Shown: in pieces, positions 40,477 to 50,010 of the stretch
How positions within the stretch are numbered: the stretch's first letter is position 1
Layout of the letters: every line of letters starts with the position of its first letter
Origin: Mesostigma viride
Lineage: Eukaryota > Streptophyta > Mesostigmatophyceae > Mesostigmatales > Mesostigmataceae
Direction of reading: 5' to 3'
Length of the DNA: 53,053 bases
Assembly: GCA_009746045.1 (NCBI GenBank)
Contig: RPFO01000154.1
Coordinates: 2,383,501 to 2,436,553, forward strand
Made by a program: the position numbers and the translations under genes
The notes under the pieces: generated by a model
The model's database searches: none
What the model was told of the DNA's origin: nothing
What the model saw: the letters and a program-made list of their open reading frames with translations, nothing else

Positions 40477-43400
40477 ATGCATCGACCTAACAGTCGACTG
40501 AGACACATGGTGGTGCCGGTATCTCGGGCCAGAACGACAGCTCTCAGCAGCAAGATTAGCAACACCCAACGCATGCTAGATTTCCTACGCCTCTGCGTTG
40601 CGCAAGCATCCCCGAATACCCAGAGCAGGCGGCAGGCTCGCATCCTACGCTTGCAGGACAAAATAAATGCGATGAAAAGCACTATTTCTACCGCTTCCCT
40701 TCCCCCCTCCGTTTCACCCCCACCTCCACCCCCCGCCGCACCCACCCCCATCACCCATCGTCGTCCTCCCCTGGTGGGCCAGCAGGCATCCTTGGCCCTT
40801 GCCACTTTTAACACCCGCACATTGCTAGATGACGACCATAGCTGCCGGGTAGAGGAGCTAGTCGCATTCTGCATTGAGCATCGTGTGTCTATATTAGGCG
40901 TCCAGGAACACCGCCGCACGGTGCCACTTGGCATGGTGAGCACTGATCGCTTGGCGGGTGGCTGGCGGTTTTTCTTCGCTGGCAGCGGTACGTCTGGCCA
41001 AGGTGGTGTTGGTCTTTTGTGTTCGCCGCTGGCAGTTGCTAGCCTCAGCACGCTTAAGTTTCTAACGCCACGCCTTATGGTAGCACACTTCACCTCCGTC
41101 GAGGGGCGGTCTAAACACCACCTCACGGTGGGGGTGGGCTACGCACCCCATAGTGGTCTACCTGCGTTGGAACGCCAGAAGTTCTTCGAGGACTTGCATA
41201 GCCTTGAGGGGGCCACCCCGGCCCGCCACTTTTTGGTTATGCTGCTAGACGCCAATGCCACGCTCCCCGTGGGTACTGCTGGCAGTCGCTTTGCGCCTGC
41301 TGACACTGCTGCTAATGACAACACTCCCCTGTTTTCTGCCTTTTTGCGGGATAGCGGGATGGTTGCTGTCAACTGCCACTTCCAACGTCCCTCCCAGGAC
41401 TTGGTCACTTTTCGTGGCCCTAACGGCCGTCAGGCCTGTCTGGACTACGTGGTGGTACGGCAGCCCAGGTGTACCTCGGTTCTGGACACCCGAGTGTTTG
41501 ACACGCCCACGGTGTGCTCTGACCACCGGTTGGTGCGCGCGACCCTTCGGCTCCGGTTCCACGTCCCCGCGCGCCGCGCCCCAGTGGTCCGCCCTGACTG
41601 GTCTGCTCTACGTCCGGTCAAGGGAGATCCTGAGGACTGGACGGACGCCGAGCACGAGCGGAACTGGTGCCGACGGAAGTACCTGTCGGCACTGGACGCC
41701 CGGGCGGACGTCGACGAGCTGGACAAGGGTGCCCCCAACGCAGCCATTTTTGCGGGCTTTGCGGCCCGTGCCCCGTTGCTGGCGGCCCGGCACCTGCCGG
41801 TCATGCCCCGCCGCCGCCCCGGCCCGCTCTACCGCCAGGACCCCAAGGTCTTGGCCGCCCGGCACCGCCTCAAGCGTAACCGGGACCCGCTGCAGAAACC
41901 ATTGCTCAAGGCCGCCCTTGTGGAGGCCTACGAGCATGCTCAGGACGCGGAGGCGGCCCAGTGCATCGCGGATGCCAAGGCCTGCCAGGCTCGCAACCAG
42001 GGCAAGGACATGTGGTACCACCTCGACCGGCTCGGCGGCCGGCGGCAGCGCACCCCGGTGGAGCACACGGGGGACGGCACGGCGCCGGTAAGCCTTGACC
42101 GCTGGTTGGCCCACAATGTTTCCTTGACCGGTGGGGCTCGCGCCCCCCCCCGCCGCTTCACCCCGAGACGGCCGCCCGCCTCGGGGTCGCCGGACCCCCG
42201 CCGCCGCCAGCGCCCCCTCCTCGGCCGCGGACTACCAAGTCCCCGCCTTGAAGGAGGGCTGCCTTGCCACCAACGACGTCGTCCACCCCTTCACTTTGGA
42301 GGAATTGGACGGCGCCCTTGCTCGCCTGCGGTACGATGCGGCGGTCGGGGCCGACCACCTTTCTGCTGAGCTGCTGAAGACCCCTGATCTGGCGGTTAGG
42401 GATCTTCTGCTGGCGTTCTGCAACCGTGTCCTGCTCTCTGACGAGCCTCCGCCTGCTGAGTGGCAGACGGCCATCCGCGTCATGCTGTACAAGAAGGGCT
42501 CTGCTGCTGACCCCGGTAACTACCGGGGTGTCTGCCTCCAGAGCGCCGCGCTGAAGGTCTTCATGCGCATGATGCTGCACAGGCTCCGCGCCGCGCTGGA
42601 CCCACACCTGGGTGAGTCTCAGATGGGTTTCCGTAGTGGTCGTAACACTGTCATGGCTGTGTTTGTCGCGCGCCGGTTGATGGAGGAGGTGCGTCGCCTT
42701 CCCCCTGACAGTTTGCCGCTGGTCCTCATTTTTGTTGACTATATCAAGGCCTTTGACACGGTCCTCTGGGAGGCTCTTTGGGCCATCCTAGCTCTGGACC
42801 GCGTGCCACCAGCGTTTATTGCTGCCATTCGCCGACTGTATGAGGGCTCACAGGCAGTAGTGCGGACTGCGGAAGGCACCACCCCACCATTCCCCCTTCA
42901 CCACGGGGTGTGGCAAGGTTGTGTCCTGTCTCCATACCTGTTCATTATTGTCGTGGACCACGTCATGCGCCAGGCACGTGCGCGCTTTACTGCTCTTAAG
43001 GGGTTCGAGCCAGGCTTGGACATCCTTAACGAGCGTGGGCACGGCGGGGTTAGCACGGGTTACCGCCTGGCTGACCTGATTTACGCGGACGACACCACCC
43101 TCATCGCGCGCCCCGAGCACATTCAGACCTGGCTGGACTGTCTGGGCCTGGAGGCGAGGGCGGTGGGGTTGGAGATTAGTGTCAAAACTGAGGCGATGGT
43201 GATTGGGGCCTCCAGTCGCCCACCGCTGCCGCGCCTGCTAGACGGGACGGAGGTCCCACTCCGCGACCGCTTCAAGCTGTTGGGGAGTTGGCTTCCGGAC
43301 ACTGCCGACGATGTGGACACCCGCATCGGCCTTTCCTGGGCCAAGCTCCGTTCGCTCAACACCTACTGGCGCTCCAAGGGCCTGGACGAGCACCGCAAGC

Positions 43401-43945
43401 GCATGCTCTTCAAGGTCCTCGTCCTCACGGTGCTCACGTATGGCGCCGAGGCATGGACACTCACGGCAACACTGGCAGCCAAGCTAGACGGCACGGTAAC
43501 CCGGATGCTCCGACAGGTCCTGAATGTCGGGTTTTCTCAGCGTAGGTCCTTAGAGTCTTTGTATCACGGTATGCCGCGTATTTCGGACGAGATTAGACAG
43601 CGTAGGATAGCATTTGTAGGACATCTTGCTCGCACCAGCCAGGTCGACACCGCCCTTGGTCTGGCCGGTCCCCAGCGGCTCGGCCAACCGGGGCGGCACA
43701 TTTTGACCTGGCCTGGCCCCAAGAACATTCCTAAAAAGGTAGGGAAACATGCCATGACCTATACCCAGATGTTGCTGGACGACCTAGTGGTCCCAGCCCA
43801 GTTTGAGTACCGCATCCACTCTCTCTCCCGTCTTTGGACTGCCATGCAGGACAAGGAGCGGTGGAAGAAGATTGTCAAGGCACACACGCCCGACCCTGTG
43901 GGCAAGCCACCTCCCCCCAAGCGGAGGAGGCGTTTTGATGAGTAG
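40477..43945 (+). CDS. LINE A ORF2: endonuclease and reverse transcriptase, frameshifted
   Basis: The first frame (40477-42369) carries the endonuclease: ATFNTRTLL, VQEHRR, LLDANATLP and the terminal SDHRLVRATLRL, all typical of exonuclease III-like LINE endonucleases. The second frame (42131-43945) carries the reverse transcriptase: an aspartate in VDYIKAFDT (about residue 203) and YADD (320-321), plus a C-terminal block ending KRRRRFDE. The junction lies in C-rich DNA (runs near 42145-42151 and 42193-42225). A third frame gives a more natural FTPETAARLGVAGPPPPPAP linker, so two small indels are implied. These may be real mutations or sequencing errors in homopolymers. Otherwise the copy looks young. 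Confidence 0.85.
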
Positions 43946-44320
43946 TGTAGTTAGGCTTTTCTAGATAGAGTTAGGATAGTTCGATCACGCGGCTTCCTCC
44001 ACCCCATCCATCATGAAATATGTGCTACATGACCTCCCCACGGAGGCATGTTATAATTTAATTTTTTTTTTAATAGCCCAGAGAAGGGGCATATGGCCTA
44101 TCATACATTCTAAGCTACTTCAGGACTGCAAGGGTGGGAATGTAAACAACACTTGCTCTAGGTGCACTAGGGCACCTGCACCACCCAGAGTTTCAGGCAA
44201 CACCCAGCTAAGGGGAGCCTGTCATAGGTGGGGAAGATCAGCACAGCTATACAAAAGCTGGTTGTCTCCTTGATACAAAAGCTAGGGCATGGCTTCTCAG
44301 CAGGGAGTGACCCCCTGCAT

Positions 44321-44429
44321 TAAATTAAATTAAATTAAATTATAACATGCCTCCGTGGGGAGGTCATGTAGCACATATTTCATGATGGATGGGGTGGAGG
44401 AAGCTGCGTGATCGAACTATCCTAACTCT
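44321..44429 (-). mobile_element. LINE A 3' UTR fragment
   Basis: It is flanked by the 11 bp duplication ACCCCCTGCAT (44310-44320 and 44430-44440). It carries the (AAATT)n tail, the conserved CTCCGTGGGGAG stem and part of the 3' UTR. Confidence 0.88.
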
Positions 44430-44850
44430 ACCCCCTGCATGGGCACGGCATAATTAAATAAAGCTAGGTATCATCTGGAGGGTGGCTCATCATAGGCACA
44501 CATGTACATGACTAAAAAGGCTAGGCCGAAGCTGGTATAGTGCCTGTAGTAGGCGGGCATGTACAAGGCCACTGTCAAGAACTATTCTACACTACTGCTG
44601 TATTCCCCTAGGCTGGGGCTGGAGTTGCTGGGGCCGCGGTGGTCGAGGGGGTCGCTGGCCATGCAGGGCTTGTGGCCGACGTAGATGGCCGCCCCCTCCC
44701 AGTACACCGGCTGGCCCGCCTTGGTCTGCCGGAGCTGGAGGTAGGTCGGCCATAGCTCCCGTCGCCGTTGTTGCTGTACGTGCCAGGGTCAAGTCGTCGT
44801 CCACGGTGAAGTGAGTATTCTCGAGCCGCTTGCGGGGCGTCCCCAACATC

Positions 44851-45490
44851 TACTGCTCCAATTTTGGTACTTTTGAAATTCCATGCCTGGAGCGCAAAGT
44901 TTGCAATATATGTGCCGTTTGTAGCTCTAGCTCTATAATAACCTGACCAACCCCGCATTCCTCAAAGTACTTAGCACTTGTTGCCTATTCTCATTATGCG
45001 AATCACATGATTAGGATGTGCTTCATGATTGCTATTGCTCGAGATTCAATTAAGAATGATTGACATCAATAAATGATGAACCAAATAAACCAAATTAGGC
45101 CACTTGACAAGTTCATGATCCATTTAAATTGTACAATTAAGCGATTAATTAATTCATAAATCATACATTACATGGGATACCCCCGTCGACGAGCTAGTGG
45201 TACGTACAATGAAACATTTGAGTTTGTAACATGTCTCCATGGATATATACATGTATGCTGGACCTCGCGCATCTCAGCCCTCTAAGAAATGTTATTTGAA
45301 CTCAGGTCTAGATCTAAATATATACATGATCTGGATAATATTATACACTTCCTTAAAAGAGCATGAATCGAGCTTTACAATTCAGGACAAGGAACTCGTT
45401 TGCAAATCACGGCTGAAAGGCAAGTGCTCACAACGAAGCACGTGCTCTCAAGGCTGTCCACCTCGTCCAACCAAGCCCGGGCGAGCTGGC
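44851..45490. other. AT-rich intergenic stretch
   Basis: No supported gene. It follows the truncated LINE B end and precedes the stop codon of the minus-strand DDE-like gene at 45491. The P2 element does not resume here. Part of it should be the 3' UTR of that gene. Confidence 0.4.
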
Positions 45491-48400
45491 CTACTCAACA
45501 GGTCTCTTCTTGGCCAAGTTCGTGAGCCGTTTCTCGACGTCTGTCGGAATGGTCAAGATGGCCTGGCGATTGTTAGCTGGGTTGACAACAATGGTGTGTT
45601 CGAACCCCGCGTCCATGCACAGGTAGCAATTGACCAAGTTTGGCTGTTCAGCTTGCGCATCGGCGTCCATTTTGAACATCGTCGCCATACCCGGAAATCT
45701 GTCCCAGTAGCGCACCCCCACCACCCATTGTCCCTTACGGAACAACTCCCTATCGACCTTGCCGTTTCTGTCGGCCACTCGCCTCACGAAAGTAGCGGCC
45801 ACCTGATAAGGCTCCTGCAAGACTTCCGCTAGCCAATATGGATGATCTGGATCGTGGGACTCATCACCAGAGTAGGACTCGACGGCAAAAATGTCTCGCA
45901 GCTTCAGTCTCCTTCCCATCATCGTCCTCTCTGCCTGTAGTCTGTTCAGTCGCGTCCCTGCGTGCCCCCCTTGTCCGTTTGGGTTCCTTTGCACTGGCTC
46001 CCCCAGTTTGTGGAGCTTCATCCGAGCACCTCCCACATTCCAGCCGTCCATGTCGGTCCACTCCTTTCGACAATCCCACCACCTTTCCTCGGCGCACGCA
46101 CCGCCACAATAGCAGGAATACTGGCGCAGCATTAAGCGCGTCACATTCGACTTGTCCATGCGCCACCAGTGCGCCTTCTTCACTCCTTTGATTTCGCCGC
46201 GCCCTGGGCTGTAAGGAAGCACCTGCGCGTCGAAGACAAGATTTGCACAAGGGAAAGTTGAAGTTACGAGACCATCGAGCTAGTTGTGTTTTATTAAGCA
46301 CTCCTGATCGCCAGGACTCCAAGAACGCCCTAGAAACGACGGCCGGCGTAACTATTCCCTGAACGAGGACTGTACACTTAATTACCTCGGGGAACTCGAA
46401 GAAGTTACGCCTGGTCGTTGTGGTCCCGCCCACCGCCCCCGACGCCAGATTCTCCACCAACTGGGCGGCCGTCTGTTTGTCCTGGTTCTCTTCCCTGATG
46501 TGCCACCTCCTCAACATGCACTTCACAGTCCCACCAGCTCCATCCACCTCCCCCTTTCCGTGCTGCTCCCCAAAGTAATTCCACTCAAATGACTCCAGGT
46601 GCGGATCCTCCGTCAGCAGCCGGGCCACTTCCGCGATCACATTCCTTGACTTGAACTGCATGGAGCAATTGTCCGACCACCCAATGAAGCGCTTCACCTC
46701 TACCCCTTCTGACCGTAGTGTCGCCAGGATTTTGAGGATAGCAAAACGGAGGGCCCGCCCGTCCCTTTTCATTCCGCCCTGTCCGATGAAGTGAAACTCC
46801 CTTCTCACGACCTTTCCCGACGCTGGATCCAAGTAGCGCACGATCCAGGGCATAAGGACGAATGTGACTGGATGCCAATACTGTGCTTGGAGATTGTGAT
46901 AGGTGTAAGACTGGTAGTTCTCGGCGTAATCTGTGTGGCATACAAGGTCCCCCACCCGCATCCTTGAGAGACATTCCTTGGAGGCGTCCGCTTGCCACCA
47001 CGCGTTGAAGCAATGCTGGATGAAGTCCGGCCACTTGTCCACAATTGCCTCCTTTAGCTCCGTTGGTGTGGACTTGACGTCGACTTGCGTCAATCGCTGC
47101 CCACCAGCCTTTGCGATCTCGTCACAGTCGTCCTGCATATGCGCAGTGTGCACATACAGAAAAGACATCAACTTCGACCCACCAATGACCTGTAGAAAGA
47201 AAAAAGACAGGACCTCAGGAAAAATTGAAAAAGAAACGCCTTGGGGCGCAACCACTCCACTAAAAATTACCTCTGGCCCAAGAACTTCAGGAAACATTGC
47301 AAAAGAAACGCCTTGGGGCGCAACCACTCCACTAAAAATTACCTCTGGCCCAAGAACCGCACCCGGCGGCACATCCTGCATCTCGTATCTGGTCCATGAA
47401 ATCAGGTGGTTGGAAGCCTCCTCCCGTTCGCATAACATGAAGTTCCGAATTCCACACTTGGGAGCCAGGCAAGTGCCCAACACACAAGCCTTACGCCGGA
47501 TCGAGCAAACCCCCAACTCCTCGCCCAGGTCATGATCGGGCACCCCTTCCTCGTCGTCCAGCACCCTCCCATGCATGGGCAGATCCTCAAGTTCGCCCTG
47601 AAAAGGCTGAACCTGCGGCCGCGACGACCCCACAGACGACCTCGAACCTCCCCCCTCCCTCATCCCCTCCACCTCACAAGTAAACTTGTTCACCCACTCT
47701 GTCGTGTGAGTGGCTTTGAAAATGGAACATGTGGGCACGGACGACCCCACGTCGAGCTGGCTACCATGATCGCACGCGTGGCATTCAGGTCCGCACTCGC
47801 ATCTGGCATGAAAAGTTGCACGAAATTTGGCCAACCCCCCAACCATGGACTGCATGGTAGTGTGGTGCTGGCATGCGCACAAGTTCCGCATTTTCCACCG
47901 CCCCTTGACGCATGCGGGCATATGCTTGCAAAAAGTAGTGTATCCCACATGAACTGTGCTCTTCTGATTCGTGCGTAGCATTGACATCCCTGCCTCCGTC
48001 TCCAAAATCACCTGATTTCCCCCCCTCACACCCTCCTCTCCCTCCCCCCCCCCCCTCCCTACTGTCCATCCGCCGCGGTGGCTTCAACTCCGGATGGCGG
48101 GAAATGAACACTTCGTAAATCTTCGACTTGGAGACAGTATAGTAGCGCGCACCCTCCGAAAACGCTAGTGTATGTTTGTAATCCTTTCTGGTCCATTCAC
48201 AATGAACATCCTTCATGTTCGGAGACGCCCGCGTCAAGTTATCATCCCTCCAGCACGCTTGTATCAGGGCAATGACTTCCGTCGGAAGCTCGTCTTTCCT
48301 CCTCCTCCTCTCTGGCGCACTCATCAAAAGGTCGTCCTCCCCTTCTTCCATTCCATCCCTGTGACCCCGAACAGTTGCGACAAAGCGCCTGTCAATCCCG

Positions 48401-48975
48401 AACGCGCGCTCCACAATCCTGTCCGGGACGCCCTCCATTGCCTTCGTAACAAGTCCACACAAGGCCCACCTAAGCCCACGATCCTTCTCAGATGTTCCCA
48501 AGTCGCCAAAAGCCTTCTTGATGTTATCCCGAAGAGATTCCGCCCAATTTTCAGGAAGCCCGCCGTCACAGTTCTTCCTCTTCTTAATGCCGTTGCTCTC
48601 CGCCACCATGGCATTTAGTCTTGAAGCTGCGCAAGACAGAACCTCCGCGCTCATCTCTGGCGTCCTGTGGTTGTTTGCTTTCACGCGTTCCGCCATGATA
48701 GGAAAGATGTCATTGGCAATTTTGTACCCCTTGTTCTCGATGTACTTGTCGCTCCAGAGACCGCGAAGTGCAGGCTCCCGGTCGTCATTGGACAAGGGAC
48801 GCGAACCGTCGGAAACGGCCCCCCGCCCCGATCGCGCCATCAGACTTTGGTCAGACGGCAGCTGATTTTTTTCGCCTCTTAATCCCGCGGCACCGAAAGC
48901 CCTGAGGATGAGTAATGATAAATAATCACCATTAAAGACACGACGAAAACGATGGGCATCAAACAAGAACGACAA
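45491..48975 (-). CDS. DDE-transposase-like protein of an uncharacterised mobile family
   Basis: A single minus-strand gene with two introns (47191-47343 and 46223-46385) and one frame break in a C-run near 48040-48055. Parts: an N-terminal region from 48975 (helical, KSKIYEVFISRHPELKPPRR); a Cys/His-rich zone (FCKHMPACVKGRW, CACQHH, CECGPECHACDHG); an RNase H-like core; and a C-terminal tail (WWRMDKSNV, YWLAEVLQEPY, KGQWVVGVRYWDRF). Candidate acidic residues are the Asp in HTDYAENY (46929-46931), the Asp in GWSDNCSMQF (46671-46673) and the Asp in HGKGEVDGAGG (46542-46544). This D...SDxxxxQxK...HGKGxxDGxGG pattern is one I associate with uncharacterised TE-like proteins in animals and algae. 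Naming a superfamily would be a guess. A later Met at about 48840 is an alternative start. Confidence 0.72.
47199..47342 (-). repeat. 72 bp tandem duplication spanning a splice donor
   Basis: Two 72 bp units (about 47199-47270 and 47271-47342) repeat the exon end GGCCAGAG and the donor GTAATTTTT. This gives two possible donors (47343 and 47271) for one acceptor (47191). All choices, and full retention (153 bases), keep the reading frame without a stop. Confidence 0.85.
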
Positions 48976-49630
48976 GCGTCATTAATAACGCCGGCCGGCG
49001 CAACTGGATACATGTAAACCATACAAAAGTGATTTTATGAAACACATACAGTTTGTCATTAATAACGACGGCCGGCGTAACTCGGGCGCAATTAAAAACC
49101 ATTAAGAAGCAACTCAGGATATGCAGGCAGAAATCCTTCAGGTGTAAAAAAGATGTACAAACACACTTTTGGTAATGGGGCCTGATTGCGCAACTGCAAG
49201 ATACCATTGGAAACGCCGGCCGGCGCAACTGGATGCATGTACATAAACCATACAAAAGTGATTTGCACAAAACCCCTACAATTTGTCATGAGTAACGACG
49301 GCCGGCGTAACTCGGTTGCATTTGAAAACCACAAAGAAGCAACTCAGGTAGTGAAGGCGGAAATCCCAGAGGTGATAAAATGTTTACCAACACAAAATGT
49401 TGATAAGCGTGCAAGCTTTTGCAAGTGCGCGCAAGATACCATTGGAAACGCCGGCCGGCGCAACTGGAACACCAAAACAAAAAACTTGATTTGCACGAAA
49501 CCCATTCAGTTCGTCATGGATAACGACGGCCGGCGCAACTTCATGGCACTCACCACTTTCACCAAATGCCATGTCGCCATTATATTGAGGAAAGCGAAGT
49601 ATGCCCACTTGAAGCTGTGGTCTGCAGAAC
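48976..49630. repeat. GC-rich iteron block beside the DDE-like gene
   Basis: Tandem units of about 230 bp hold two alternating 19-base motifs. AACGCCGGCCGGCGCAACT starts at 48987, 49212 and 49447. AACGACGGCCGGCGTAACT starts at 49064 and 49294, with a variant at 49522. They share a CGGCCGG core and sit upstream of the gene's 5' end. A further copy (46335) lies inside the gene's second intron. Likely transposase binding sites or promoter elements (inference). Confidence 0.88.
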
Positions 49631-50010
49631 ATTGACACAAAATATGCATGGTATTTCAAGCAATGAATGCTATGTGTCAGGCATCAATGTCTTTATTGTA
49701 TCCAAATGTGGTTAGGACGGAGGTTTACATTGGTTGCTATTTTAAGACAATGGCGTATAACCAAACATTGCACACACTCAAGAGTGTACTTATGCTGAAC
49801 TGGAAAGGAACATTAAACCCCAATAAGGTAGATATTTTTCTTTTACATTTTAATTTTTTATATACTACTTTATATAATATTATATTATATTATATTATAT
49901 TATGCTATATTATGTTATATGAAATAACATTAAAATTAACATAAAATTAAAATTATATATTAATTATAGTATATTATATAATTTATATTATATATTATAT
50001 TCACGATGCT
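49631..50010. other. AT-rich stretch with (TATA)-type microsatellite
   Basis: No gene. From about 49845 to 50005 the sequence is almost pure A/T, with repeats such as TATATTATAT. Confidence 0.6.

Larger units (their letters stand above)
39424..44072 (+). mobile_element. LINE A, near-intact RTE/L1-like non-LTR retrotransposon
   Basis: It is flanked by the 11 bp duplication ATAGCCCAGAG (39413-39423 and 44073-44083). Length is 4,649 bp. The element begins one base before the ORF1 start codon. It encodes an ORF1 protein (39425-40402), an apurinic-type endonuclease and a reverse transcriptase, with a short 3' UTR and an AATTTAATTTT tail. The reverse transcriptase motifs (DYIKAFDTVLW, GCVLSPYLF, YADDTTLIARP) and the C-terminal RRIAFVGHLART block resemble RTE-type elements, while ORF1 is L1-like. 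Eleven full or partial copies lie in this window. Confidence 0.93.
39362..44850 (-). mobile_element. LINE B copy, 5'-truncated, split by the near-intact LINE A
   Basis: Own sequence is 39362-39412 and 44084-44850, minus a LINE A fragment at 44321-44429. The left end is the (CAATT)n tail on the minus strand. The right part holds the 3' UTR and the C-terminal ORF1 frame (RKRLENTHFTVDDDLTLA, the LRQTKAGQPVYWEGA region, VGHKP), which shows what LINE B looks like without the giant insertion. A 5' truncation lies near 44850. No target duplication was found. Confidence 0.78.
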
